Of a stretch of DNA of 64,000 nt, positions 51,252 through 60,012 are shown piece after piece. Each line of letters starts with the position of its first letter. Positions within the stretch are counted from its first letter, which is position 1. The stretch is from contig NZ_JAVHUY010000003.1 in the NCBI RefSeq assembly GCF_031085175.1, forward strand, positions 1 to 64,000, in the 5' to 3' direction. The notes beneath the pieces were generated by a model. That model was not told the DNA's origin. It worked only from the letters and a program-made list of their open reading frames with translations, and searched no databases. Source of the stretch: Phytohabitans maris (GTDB taxonomy: Bacteria > Actinomycetota > Actinomycetes > Mycobacteriales > Micromonosporaceae). A program made the position numbers and the translations under genes.

Positions 51252-51665
51252 ATGCAACACGACCACTTCATCGGTCAGATACAGGCACGGGCTCGCCTGT
51301 CCAGCCGCGGCGAGGCCGAGCGGGCCACCCGTTCGGTGCTGGAGACGCTGGGCGAGCGCATCCCGGAGGGCTTGGCGGACAACCTGGCGGCCCAGTTGCC
51401 GACCGAGGTCGGCGAGCACCTGCGCCGCACCGAGGTGTACGGCGGCTACGGCAGCGGCGAACGCTTCGACCGGGACGAGTTCGTGGCGCGGGTCTCCAGC
51501 AGGTCCGGCTTCGACGGGCCCCAGGCGGCGTTCGCGGCGCGGGCGGTGTGCGAGGTCGTCGACGAGGCCACCCAGGGCACGGTCATGGGCAAGGTCGTCG
51601 AGGCCCTGCCCGACGACGTGCAGTCCCTGGTCGTGGCCGGCAGCACCGGACAGATGCACGGCTGA
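51252..51665 (+). CDS. DUF2267 protein
   Basis: 137 aa, all-helical DUF2267 type (ERATRSVLETLGERIPEGLADNLAAQLPTEVGEHLR... VCEVVDEATQGTVMGKVVEALPDDVQSLV). GGAGGTGAG 6 bases upstream of ATG. Cytoplasmic; DUF2267 proteins are common and stress-associated in actinobacteria, with no settled function. Starts its own unit, facing away from the iron-boxed operon at 51069. Confidence 0.85.
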   Translation: MQHDHFIGQIQARARLSSRGEAERATRSVLETLGERIPEGLADNLAAQLPTEVGEHLRRTEVYGGYGSGERFDRDEFVARVSSRSGFDGPQAAFAARAVCEVVDEATQGTVMGKVVEALPDDVQSLVVAGSTGQMHG

Positions 51666-51688
51666 CCCGCACCGGTACGTGTCACCAC

Positions 51689-51721
51689 GGTCGCCGCGGC
51701 GCTCCTCCGGCCGCGGCGACC
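51689..51721. terminator. Bidirectional terminator hairpin
   Basis: Perfect 12-bp stem GGTCGCCGCGGC (51689-51700) / GCCGCGGCGACC (51710-51721) with a 9-base loop, lying between the convergent DUF2267 and alpha/beta-hydrolase genes. No U-tract, but position and stability fit an actinobacterial terminator. Confidence 0.8.
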
Positions 51722-51778
51722 GCCAGGATCAGGGCTTCACCGGCGGATCGGACGCCGGTGGGTCGGCGGGCGCCTGGT

Positions 51779-52831
51779 TCAGACGGTGTCCAGGTGGTCG
51801 ACCAGCGCGGCCAGGAACTCGTCCGGCCGGTCCAGGTGCGGGGAGTGCGCCGCGTCCGCCAGCACCACCTCGCGGTACCGGCCACCGGCGTCCGCGTACC
51901 GGTCGAGCACCGCCCGGGTCTGCCCGACCATCGGCTGCGGCGGGCAGGTGTCCGCACCCGGCCAGCCCGGTACCGCGCCGATCGAGCCCAGGTAGGCCAG
52001 GTCGTACAGCGAGGTGTCGGAGACGATGACGTCATCGGCGCCGCGGATCCAGAGCACGGGCGGCTTGGGGTCCACCCCGGGCAGGCCGTCCAGCCGCAGG
52101 TGGGTCGGGGCCATCGTGTTGAGCACGCCCCGGTCGCCCGGCGCGATGCCCGGCCAGCTGTCGCTGGACCCGCCGGTACCCGGGTAGTTGTCGTCGCCGA
52201 CCACAGTGGACAGCATCGACTCGACGTAGGCGTCGGTCAGGTCGGGTACCAGCGGCGGCTTGACGTAGTGCGCGAGCAGCACCTGGCGGGGCGAGAGCGG
52301 GGAGTCGTCGCCGCGGTCGCCGCGGGCCAGCCGGCTGACGAACTCCGGGTTGGCCGTGCCGCCGCCGGAGCCCGCCCCGTCCGGCGCGACCAGCTCGCCG
52401 TCGAGGCCGCGGGTGCCGCCGAAGCCGTACGGCGAGACGGGGTTGACCAGGGTCAGCGAGGCCACCCGGGCCGGCTGGTCGAGCAGGTACCGCATGACCA
52501 CGCCACCGCCCATGCTCCAGCCCACCAGGTGCACCGGTGGCAGGTCGAGGGCCTCGACCAGCGCGGCCAGGTCGTCGGCGAAGTCGCCCAGCCCGCGGGT
52601 GGCGTCCACCGGCGCCGGGTCCGTGTCGCCGAAGCCGCGCAGGTCCAGCGCGAGCGGCCGGTACCGCTCGGGCAGCGCCAGCATGGTCGGCTGCCAGAAC
52701 GGGCTGGACGAGACGTTGCCGTGCACGAACAGCACGGGCGGGCCGCTGCGGCCGTCGACTTCCAGGACGTTGACGGTCAGGCGCACGGTGGGTACCCGCT
52801 GGGCGGTGAGGCCGGGCAGCAATGTGGACAT
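51779..52831 (-). CDS. Alpha/beta-hydrolase
   Basis: 350 aa with oxyanion LFVHGNVSSSPFW, nucleophile elbow VGWSMGGGVVMRYLL, acid in LWIRGADDVIVSD and His in DAAHSPHLDRP. No signal peptide. TGAATG junction with the next hydrolase. Related to epoxide hydrolase/esterase-type enzymes. With the SDR gene it makes a three-gene minus operon, perhaps for ester or polyester (hydroxybutyrate) use. Confidence 0.85.
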   Translation of the reverse strand: MSTLLPGLTAQRVPTVRLTVNVLEVDGRSGPPVLFVHGNVSSSPFWQPTMLALPERYRPLALDLRGFGDTDPAPVDATRGLGDFADDLAALVEALDLPPVHLVGWSMGGGVVMRYLLDQPARVASLTLVNPVSPYGFGGTRGLDGELVAPDGAGSGGGTANPEFVSRLARGDRGDDSPLSPRQVLLAHYVKPPLVPDLTDAYVESMLSTVVGDDNYPGTGGSSDSWPGIAPGDRGVLNTMAPTHLRLDGLPGVDPKPPVLWIRGADDVIVSDTSLYDLAYLGSIGAVPGWPGADTCPPQPMVGQTRAVLDRYADAGGRYREVVLADAAHSPHLDRPDEFLAALVDHLDTV

Positions 52832-53692
52832 TCAGTGTGCTCCAGGGTCTGCGAGGGCGGCGGCGATCTCGGCGGCGCCCGGGTCGTCGAGGACGATGGT
52901 GTAGTGGTTGGTGCCGGGGACCGTGCGGAGCGGGATCCGGGCCGCGATCGCCTCCGGTTCGGGGTACAGGGGCGTCGGCTCGTCGAACATGCCGCGCTCG
53001 GCGCGGAGGAAGACGGCGGGACGGCGCAGCCGCCGCCACGCCCGCGCCGGCGCCTCGCCGGCACTCAGGTCGAGGTAGTCCTGCCGCATCGCCTCGGCCG
53101 AGACGCGGCTGCGCAGCTCGGGCTCCACCCCGGTCAGGTCGTAGTCCACATAGGACTCGATCGCGGCGGACCAGGTGCGGAACGCCGGATGCGCCCGCCA
53201 GAACTCGCGGTACGCGGCGCGGTCGGCGAACCGCATGGAGAGCCGCCGGGCGGCCGCCCCGAGCGCGACGTCCAGCTGCTCCTCCGGCGTACCTCCCGGC
53301 GGTGGCGGCAGCGGCGGGCCGCCGTCCACCAGCACCAGCCGGGTGACCCGGTCGGGGTACCGGTCGGCGAGCACCAGTGCCACGAACCCGCCCATCGAGT
53401 GTCCACAGACGACCGTGCTCGGCACGCCGAGCGCGTCCAGCACCGCCACGCAGTCCGCCGCGTGCCGCGCCAGGCCGTACGGCCCGGGCAGCTGCGCGCT
53501 GCCGCCCCGGCCGCGCAGGTCCACCGCGGCGAGCGTGCCGGCGCCGGCGAGCCGCTCGGCCACCACCGCCCAGGCCAGGTGGGACGCGGTGATGCCGTGC
53601 ACGGCCAGGAGCACCGGACCGCCGTCGCCCCACAGCCCGACGGTCAGGTCACCGCCGTCGGCCGGGACCGAGATCCGGCGGTACCCGGTCAC
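52832..53692 (-). CDS. Alpha/beta-hydrolase
   Basis: 286 aa: LLAVHGITASHLAW, VDLRGRGGSA, nucleophile VCGHSMGGFVALVLAD, His in GTNHYTIVLDDPG. GTG 53692 overlaps the SDR stop by 4 bases. Esterase/lactonase-like; the substrate is not readable. Confidence 0.85.
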   Translation of the reverse strand: MTGYRRISVPADGGDLTVGLWGDGGPVLLAVHGITASHLAWAVVAERLAGAGTLAAVDLRGRGGSAQLPGPYGLARHAADCVAVLDALGVPSTVVCGHSMGGFVALVLADRYPDRVTRLVLVDGGPPLPPPPGGTPEEQLDVALGAAARRLSMRFADRAAYREFWRAHPAFRTWSAAIESYVDYDLTGVEPELRSRVSAEAMRQDYLDLSAGEAPARAWRRLRRPAVFLRAERGMFDEPTPLYPEPEAIAARIPLRTVPGTNHYTIVLDDPGAAEIAAALADPGAH

Positions 53693-54444
53693 CGGGCGGT
53701 CCAGCCGCCGTCGAGCACCAGCGAGGTGCCGTTGACGAACGAGGCGGCGCCGGAGCAGAGGTACAGCACGGCCTCGGCGACCTCGGCCGGCTCGATCAGC
53801 CGCTTGATCGCCGGCTCGGTCAGCATGATCTTCTCCACCACCTCGGACTCCGGGATGCCGTGCGTGGCCGCCTGCGCCGCGATCTGGTTCTCCACCAGCG
53901 GCGTGCGCACGTACGCCGGGCAGACCGTGTTGGAGGTGACGCCGCGCGGGCCGCCCTCCAGCGCGAGCACCTTGGATAGCCCTTCCACGCCGTGCTTGGC
54001 CGTCACGTACGCGCTCTTGTACGCCGAGGCGCGCAGCCCGTGCACCGAGGAGATGTGCACGATCCGCCCCCAGCCCCGCTCGTACATGCCCGGCAGCAGC
54101 CGCCGGACGAGCAGGAACGGCGCCTCCACCATCAGCGTGAGCATGCGGTGGAACATCTCCGGCGGAAACTCCTCGACCGGCGCCACGTGCTGGACGCCCG
54201 CGTTGTTGACCAGGATGTCCGCGCAGACCTCCAGCTCGGCGAGGCGCGGCAGGTCGGTCAGGTCCACCACCCGCCCCTCGCTCGCCCCGCCGAGGTCGGC
54301 CGCGACGCCGTGTACCCGCTCGTCCCGGTCCACGAGCACCACCCGCGCGCCGGCCGCGGACAGGGCCCGGGCACACGCGGCCCCGATGCCGGACGCCGCC
54401 CCGGTCACCAGCGCGACCCGCCCGGAAAGATCAACCTGCGCCAT
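53689..54444 (-). CDS. 3-hydroxybutyrate dehydrogenase-like SDR
   Basis: 251 aa: VALVTGAASGIGAACA, LVNNAGVQHVAPVEEFPPEMF, SSVHGLRASAYKSAYVTAKHGVEGLSK (Ser, Tyr, Lys), and TVCPAYVRTPLVENQIAAQA, a stretch highly characteristic of D-3-hydroxybutyrate dehydrogenases. Would oxidise 3-hydroxybutyrate to acetoacetate with NAD. First gene of the operon; the two hydrolases downstream could supply hydroxyacids. Confidence 0.85.
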   Translation of the reverse strand: MAQVDLSGRVALVTGAASGIGAACARALSAAGARVVLVDRDERVHGVAADLGGASEGRVVDLTDLPRLAELEVCADILVNNAGVQHVAPVEEFPPEMFHRMLTLMVEAPFLLVRRLLPGMYERGWGRIVHISSVHGLRASAYKSAYVTAKHGVEGLSKVLALEGGPRGVTSNTVCPAYVRTPLVENQIAAQAATHGIPESEVVEKIMLTEPAIKRLIEPAEVAEAVLYLCSGAASFVNGTSLVLDGGWTAR

Positions 54445-54472
54445 GACCGGATCCTACGGCGGCGGCGGCCGA

Positions 54473-54511
54473 CGAGGTGGAACACGGGGCCGAGCTGGCG
54501 GCTCCACCTCG
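54473..54511. terminator. Possible hairpin after the metal ATPase gene
   Basis: CGAGGTGGA (54473-54481) and TCCACCTCG (54503-54511) form a 9-bp stem with a 21-base loop in the gap between the SDR start and the end of the P-type ATPase gene. May end the ATPase transcript; weak evidence. Confidence 0.4.
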
Positions 54512-54566
54512 GCCACCGCCGCCACGCCAGACCTGCCGGTACCGACGGCCCGGGGCTGGACGAACC

Positions 54567-56855
54567 TCAGGCGGGGCGGGCCGGTGCGGCGGTGCTGGCC
54601 AGCCGGGCGGTGACCTGGTCGATGTCGGGGTGGCCGAGCGCGGCCAGGATGGCGCCGGCCCGCTGCCAGCTGGTCCGGGCCGCGCCCGGGTCCAGCGGGA
54701 GCTGCGCGTCGCCGAGGTGGATCAGGGTGTCCGCCTCGTGGAAGCGGTCGCCCACGTCCCGGTACCCGGTGAGGGCGTGCTGGTAGCAGGCGATCGCGTC
54801 CGGGTGCTGCCCGAGCTGGAAGTGGGCGTACCCGATGCTGTGCCAGGCGTTGGCCTGGCCGCGCCGGTCGCGGGTCTTCTCGTGCAGCTCCAGCGCGAGC
54901 CGGCAGTGCGCGAGGGCGGCCGCGTACCGCGTCTCGTGCAGCGGTAGCGGGACGGTACGGGCCGCGCGGACGGCGTTGGCGATGACGACCACCTCGGCGA
55001 GCTCGTGCACGAGCACGACGGTGGCCAGGCCGAGCAGGCCGGTGGCGGCGAGCGGGATCAGCGTGCCGATGATGAGCAGGGACAGGCCGACGTTCTGCAG
55101 CATGATCCAGCGGGCCCGGCGGGCGTGGCCGAGCAGCTGCGGCAGGTGGCGCAGGTCTTCGCCCATGAGCGCGACGTCGGCGGTCTCGATGGCCACGTCG
55201 GTGCCCATCGCGCCCATGGCGATACCGACGTCGGCGGTGGCCAGCGCGGGCGCGTCGTTGATGCCGTCGCCGACCATCGCGATCCCGGCCCCGGCCGGGC
55301 GCAGCCGGGCCACGAGCGCGGCCTTGTCGGACGGGCGCAGGTCGGCGTGGACGGCGTCGATGCCCGCCTGGGCGGCGAGGGCGTGCGCGGTCCGCGGGTT
55401 GTCGCCGGTGAGCATCGCCACCGACACCCCGAGATCGCGCAGGGCGGCGACCGCGCCGGCGGCCTCGGGGCGCGGCTCGTCGCGGACCGCGAGGACGCCG
55501 AGCGGCCGGCCGGCCCGCTCGACCACGACCACCGTGGCGCCGGCCGCCTGCAGCCGCCGCACCTCGCCGTCCAGCCCGCCGGCGTCGACGAAGCCGGGGC
55601 GGCCCAGCCGCGCCGGTGTCCCGCCGACCGTTCCGGTGAGCCCGGAGCCGGCGACGGCCCGCACCTGCGCGGCGGGGGCCGGCCTGCCGACCTCGGCGAG
55701 GATCGCCCTGGCCAGGGGGTGCTCGCTGCGTGCCTCCAGCGCGGCGGCGACGCCCAACACCTCCTCCCGGCCGCTGCCGGCGGCGGGGACGACCTCGACC
55801 ACGCGGGGCCGGTTGCGGGTCAGCGTGCCGGTCTTGTCCAGGGCGACCACCCGGACCCGGCCCAGCCGCTCCACCGCCAGGCCCCCCTTGACCAGCGCGC
55901 CGGTGCGGCTGGCCGCGCCGACCGCGGCGACGACGGTCAGCGGCACCGCGATCGCCAGCGCGCACGGCGACGCCGCGACCAGCACGATCAGCACCCGCTC
56001 CAGCCACACCCGCGGGTCGTCCAGCAGGCTCCCGGCCACCGCGATCACCGCGGCCAGCAGCATGATCCCGGGAACCAGCGGGCGGGCGATCCGGTCGGCC
56101 AGCCGCTGGCCGGCGCCCTTGCGCTCCTGCGCCTGCTCGACCTGGTGCACGATCCGGGCCAGGGAGCTGTCCGCCGCGACCGCGGTGACCCGCATCTCCA
56201 CCACGCCGCCGCCGTTGATCGCCCCCGCGTGGACCGCGTCGCCGGGGCCGGCCTCGACCGGCATCGACTCGCCGGTGATCGCGGAGAGGTCGAGCACCGT
56301 GCCGCCGGAGCGCAGCACGCCGTCGGTCGCGGCCCGCTCCCCCGGTCGCAGCACCAGCACGTCGCCGACCCGCAACCGGCTCGGGTCGACTGCCAGCTCG
56401 ACCCCGCCGCGCAGCACGGTCGCGGTGCGCGGCACCAGGTCGAGCAGGGCCCGCAGGCCGCGGCGGGTGCGGGCGACCGCGTACCCCTCCAGCCCTTCGG
56501 CGATCGAAAACAGCACGCCGAGCATCGCCGCCTCGCCGACCTTGCCAAGCACGACCGCGCCGACCGCGGCGATCGTCATCAGGGTGGCCACACCGATCCG
56601 GCCGCGCAGCAGCCGCCGCACCGCCCCCGGCACGAACGACGAGGCGCCCGCCCCGGCCGAGACGAGCTCCAGCACGGTCGCGGCGGTGCCGGCCCCGGCC
56701 CGGCCCACGGCCCATCCGGCGGCGAGCAGGAGCGCGGCGGCCGCGGCCAGCCGCAGCTCGCGGACCTGCCACCAGCGGCCCCGCTCCTGGTCGTGCCCGG
56801 CGTCCGCCGGCGGCTCGGCGGTGGTGGCCTCGTCGCCGCAGCAGTCGGCGCCCAT
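54567..56855 (-). CDS. P1B-type metal-exporting ATPase fused to a C-terminal TPR domain
   Basis: 762 aa. Residues 1-630: P1B ATPase with TGES, the membrane metal motif SPC (AASPCALAIA near 297), DKTGTLT (about 340), SEHPLARAI (about 379), MLTGDNPRTA and VGDGINDAPALA. SPC rather than CPC is the mark of the P1B-4 (CoaT/CtpD/PfeT) group that exports Co(II) or Fe(II). The N-terminus has only MGADCCGDE, no full HMA domain. Residues about 637-750 are TPR repeats (HCRLALELHEKTRDRRGQANAWHSIG...AIACYQHAL) like those ending SARP/AfsR regulators, a rare fusion. The start overlaps the ArsR gene stop. Confidence 0.88.
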   Translation of the reverse strand: MGADCCGDEATTAEPPADAGHDQERGRWWQVRELRLAAAAALLLAAGWAVGRAGAGTAATVLELVSAGAGASSFVPGAVRRLLRGRIGVATLMTIAAVGAVVLGKVGEAAMLGVLFSIAEGLEGYAVARTRRGLRALLDLVPRTATVLRGGVELAVDPSRLRVGDVLVLRPGERAATDGVLRSGGTVLDLSAITGESMPVEAGPGDAVHAGAINGGGVVEMRVTAVAADSSLARIVHQVEQAQERKGAGQRLADRIARPLVPGIMLLAAVIAVAGSLLDDPRVWLERVLIVLVAASPCALAIAVPLTVVAAVGAASRTGALVKGGLAVERLGRVRVVALDKTGTLTRNRPRVVEVVPAAGSGREEVLGVAAALEARSEHPLARAILAEVGRPAPAAQVRAVAGSGLTGTVGGTPARLGRPGFVDAGGLDGEVRRLQAAGATVVVVERAGRPLGVLAVRDEPRPEAAGAVAALRDLGVSVAMLTGDNPRTAHALAAQAGIDAVHADLRPSDKAALVARLRPAGAGIAMVGDGINDAPALATADVGIAMGAMGTDVAIETADVALMGEDLRHLPQLLGHARRARWIMLQNVGLSLLIIGTLIPLAATGLLGLATVVLVHELAEVVVIANAVRAARTVPLPLHETRYAAALAHCRLALELHEKTRDRRGQANAWHSIGYAHFQLGQHPDAIACYQHALTGYRDVGDRFHEADTLIHLGDAQLPLDPGAARTSWQRAGAILAALGHPDIDQVTARLASTAAPARPA

Positions 56856-57187
56856 CAGAGTCCCACCTCGACGTCCGCCCCGCCGGGCGGGCAGGCCGGG
56901 TCGACGGTGAGCACCAGGCTCAGCAGGTCGCCGAGCGCGTGCCCGAGCCGCTGGTCGGCCAGCTCGTAGCGGGTGCGCCGGCCCTGCGGCACCGCCACGA
57001 CCAGGCCGCAGCCGCGCAGGCAGGCCAGGTGGTTGGAGACCGTCTGCCGGGACACGCCGAGCAGATCGGCCAGGTCGGCCGGATGGGCCGGGGCCTCACG
57101 GAGCGCGAGCAGCAGCCGCGCCCGGGTCGGATCCGACAGGGCGTGCCCGAACCGGGCCAGCACCTGCCCGTACGCGATCGTCTCCAC
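56855..57187 (-). CDS. ArsR/SmtB-family metal repressor, CmtR-like
   Basis: 110 aa from GTG 57187: winged helix ALSDPTRARLLLALREAPAHPADLADLLGVSRQTVSNHLACLRGCGLV. Cys residues in the recognition-helix region (HLACLRGC) and a C-terminal Cys (DPACPP) correspond to the Cys57/Cys61/Cys102 Cd/Pb site of Mycobacterium CmtR. The frame is open further upstream with ILCCIQ; a TTG there is possible but would start inside the operator-like repeat. Cotranscribed with the ATPase gene, which it should derepress on metal binding. Confidence 0.83.
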   Translation of the reverse strand: METIAYGQVLARFGHALSDPTRARLLLALREAPAHPADLADLLGVSRQTVSNHLACLRGCGLVVAVPQGRRTRYELADQRLGHALGDLLSLVLTVDPACPPGGADVEVGL

Positions 57188-57209
57188 CCGGGCACGGTAC
57201 AGCGGATCC

Positions 57210-57233
57210 TGAATACAGCACAAGATGTACTGA
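57210..57233. promoter_or_regulatory. Candidate ArsR/CmtR operator
   Basis: Imperfect dyad TGAATACA (57210-57217), 8-base spacer, TGTACTGA (57226-57233), AT-rich relative to the surroundings, 23 bases upstream of the repressor start and just past the stop of the NRPS gene. Fits an autoregulatory ArsR site. Confidence 0.55.
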
Positions 57234-57237
57234 ACGC

Positions 57238-60009
57238 CTACGCGGCGGGAGCGGCGGCCACACCCCCCAGCGAGGCGGCGACGACCTTGTGCAGCTCCTT
57301 GCCGGACTCGCCGTTGGTCAGCACCACGCAGCCGGCGCCGGAGCCCAGCCGGATCGCGGTCATCGCGCGGTACCCCGGTGTCTCGCCGTTGTGGCCGACC
57401 TCCGGGTCCGGGCGGGTGTAGTCGACGACCGTGCCGAGGCCGTAGAAGCTGCCCGGGTGCGCCTCGGTCAGCATGACCCGCGCGGACGCCGCGGAGAGCA
57501 GCGCGGACTCGCCGTGCTGGGCGCGGCGTACCTCGACCGCGAGCTGGGCCAGGTCGCCGGCGGTGGACCAGAGGCCGCTGCCGGCCACGGCGGTACGCAG
57601 GCGGTAGCCGCCGGCCAGCGGGCGGCCCCGCTCGTCGTGCCCGGCGGCGTACGACACGGGGAGCTCGAAGCCGCTGTCGCGCATGCCGAACGGGTCGAGG
57701 ACCAGCCGCCGGGCCAGGTCCGGGTACGGCTCGCCGGTCACGTCGGTCAGCAGCTGCTGGAGTACCGCCCACTGCCCGCCCGACTTGTGAAACCCGGTGC
57801 CCGGCTCGCGCGCCAGGCCGAGCCCGTCGAGCAGGTCGGCGAGGGGCGGCACCGGCTCGGTCGGGGCGTACCAGGCGGCGGGTGTGTCGGCGATTCCGGA
57901 GAGGTTGGCCAGGCAGTGCCGCAGCGTGGCCGTCCAGCCGCTGCCGGCGGGGGCGGCGAGCGGGCGGGCCAGGTACTCGTTGACGTCCCGGTCGAGGCCG
58001 AGCGTGCCGGCGTCCACCAGCCGCAGCACCATGAGCGCGGTGACGTGCTTGCTGATCGAGCCGGCCTGGAACGGGGTCCGCATGGTCACCGGCCGCCCGG
58101 TCGCCGCCGACCGGCTGCCGTACGTCTGTACCCCGGTGACCTCGCCGTCCTCGATGAGCGCGACGGCCGCGCCCGGTACCGCGTGCAGCTCCATGGCGAC
58201 CGAGACGGCCCGCCGCAGTTCGAACGAGGTGTGCCGCGGGGGTACCGGCGCGGCGGCGGGTGCGTCGCCGCAGGCCACCGCCAGCTCCTCGATGGTCTCG
58301 TTGTCGAGCAGCATCCGCAGGGTGAGCGGCAGCCCGGCCTCGCGGGCGGCGGCGAGCACGTGCACGATCCGCATCGAATCGGCACCGAGGTCGGCGAGCC
58401 GGTCCCGCACCCCGACCTGGGCCACGCCGAGCACCCGTACGCAGACGTCGACCATGGTCTTCTCGGTGGGCGTGCGTGGCGGCACGTACTCCCGGTCGGC
58501 GACCAGCGCGCTCCGCTCCGGCGCGGGCAGCGCCCGGCGGTCCACCTTGCCGGCGGCGTTGAGCGGCAGCGCGTCGAGCACGACGAAGGCGGCCGGCACC
58601 ATGTACGGCGGCAGCGCCTCGGCCAGGAAGTCGCGCAGCCGGCCCTGCTCGACCTGCTTGCCTTCGTGCCCGACCACGTACGCGGCCAGCCACTTCTCCC
58701 CCGCGCCGTCCTCCCGGGCGACGACGACCGCGTCGCGTACCTCGGGCTGGCGCAGCAGCCGCTCCTCGATCTCGCCGAGCTCGATCCGGTACCCGCGGAT
58801 CTTCACCTGGTGGTCGGCGCGACCCAGGTACTCCAGCTCGCCGTCGGGGCGGAAGCGGACCAGGTCGCCGGTGCGGTACATGCGGCCGCCCGGGTTGGGG
58901 CCGTACGCCTCGGGCAGGAACCGCTCGGCGGTCAGGTCGGGGCGGCCGACGTACCCGCGGGCCACCCCGTCGCCGGCGATGAACAGCTCCCCCACGACGC
59001 CGACGGCGACCGGCTGGAGGTTGCCGTCGAGCACGTACACGCGGGTGTTGTGGATCGGCCGTCCGATGGGGACGGTCGTGACGTCGCCAGCGACGTCCCA
59101 CCCGGTCGACCAGATCGTCGTCTCGGTGGGCCCGTAGAGGTCGACCAGGGTGGCGACCCGGCCGCGCAGGTCGCGGGCCAGGTTGGGCGGGCACGCCTCG
59201 CCGGTGGTGACCGCCACGACCGGCCGGTGGTCGAAGCCCGCCTCGATCAGCAGCTTCCACCCGGCCGGGGTGGCCTGCACGTGGGTGACCCCGTGCCGGT
59301 CGACGAGGCCGAGCATGGCCGCGCCGTCGCCGGCCTCCGCGTCGCCGGCCAGCACGACCCGGCCGCCGCTGACCAGCGGCAGGCAGAGCTCCGCGAGGGA
59401 GATGTCGAACGACAGCGAGGTCGCGGCGAGCCAGGCGTGCGCGGGTACTGCACGGAACCGCAGCCGCATGGAGAACAGGAGGTTGACCAGGGAGCGGTGG
59501 GTGACCTGCACGCCCTTGGGCCGGCCGGTGGAGCCGGAGGTGAAGAGCGTGTACGCGAGCGTGGCCTGGTCGCCGGTGACCGCGGGCGCGGTGGCCGGCC
59601 GGGCGGCGATCCGCTCGCGCTCCCGGTCGGTCCAGACGTACCCGCCGTCGTAGACGTCGGCCAGCCGCCCGGCGAGCCCGGTCTCGGTGACGACCGTCCG
59701 GGCGCCCGCGGTGGCGAGCATGTACCCGAGCCGCTCGGCGGGCAGGTCGGGGTCGAGCGGCAGGTAGGCGCCGCCCGCCTTCCAGACGCCGAGCAGGATC
59801 GCCAGGGTGTCCGGGCCGCGGCTGGCGAGCACGCCGACCGTCGACTCCGGACCGACCCCGGCGGCGCGCAGGTGGTGGGCCAGCCGGTTGGCCCGGGCGT
59901 CGAGCTCGCCGTAGCTGACCTGGACGCCGCCGGTCTGGACCGCGACCGCCTCCGGCTGCGCCGCCGCGACGGCGCCGATCACCTCGTGCACACACCTGCG
60001 CTCAGCCAT
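57238..60009 (-). CDS. NRPS terminal module: adenylation-carrier-PBP-type domain
   Basis: 923 aa. A domain 1-510 ([50 protein letters not shown]), carrier LGADSMRI near 542, then from about 590 a serine beta-lactamase/penicillin-binding-protein fold with SISK (about 652), HKSGG (about 741) where YSN is normal, and [11 protein letters not shown] (about 872). This domain takes the place of a thioesterase; PBP-type thioesterases such as SurE cyclise peptides. The hand-read A code D-I-A-Q-V-T-L-I-W-K loosely resembles Gly codes. Three bases after the upstream NRPS stop. Confidence 0.85.
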   Translation of the reverse strand: MAERRCVHEVIGAVAAAQPEAVAVQTGGVQVSYGELDARANRLAHHLRAAGVGPESTVGVLASRGPDTLAILLGVWKAGGAYLPLDPDLPAERLGYMLATAGARTVVTETGLAGRLADVYDGGYVWTDRERERIAARPATAPAVTGDQATLAYTLFTSGSTGRPKGVQVTHRSLVNLLFSMRLRFRAVPAHAWLAATSLSFDISLAELCLPLVSGGRVVLAGDAEAGDGAAMLGLVDRHGVTHVQATPAGWKLLIEAGFDHRPVVAVTTGEACPPNLARDLRGRVATLVDLYGPTETTIWSTGWDVAGDVTTVPIGRPIHNTRVYVLDGNLQPVAVGVVGELFIAGDGVARGYVGRPDLTAERFLPEAYGPNPGGRMYRTGDLVRFRPDGELEYLGRADHQVKIRGYRIELGEIEERLLRQPEVRDAVVVAREDGAGEKWLAAYVVGHEGKQVEQGRLRDFLAEALPPYMVPAAFVVLDALPLNAAGKVDRRALPAPERSALVADREYVPPRTPTEKTMVDVCVRVLGVAQVGVRDRLADLGADSMRIVHVLAAAREAGLPLTLRMLLDNETIEELAVACGDAPAAAPVPPRHTSFELRRAVSVAMELHAVPGAAVALIEDGEVTGVQTYGSRSAATGRPVTMRTPFQAGSISKHVTALMVLRLVDAGTLGLDRDVNEYLARPLAAPAGSGWTATLRHCLANLSGIADTPAAWYAPTEPVPPLADLLDGLGLAREPGTGFHKSGGQWAVLQQLLTDVTGEPYPDLARRLVLDPFGMRDSGFELPVSYAAGHDERGRPLAGGYRLRTAVAGSGLWSTAGDLAQLAVEVRRAQHGESALLSAASARVMLTEAHPGSFYGLGTVVDYTRPDPEVGHNGETPGYRAMTAIRLGSGAGCVVLTNGESGKELHKVVAASLGGVAAAPAA

Positions 60010-60012
60010 CGC

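Noticed and set aside
57188-57240. Upstream extension of the ArsR repressor through ILCCIQ
   Set aside because: Has no ATG/GTG start, and the region forms the operator-like dyad; a TTG start is possible but less likely.
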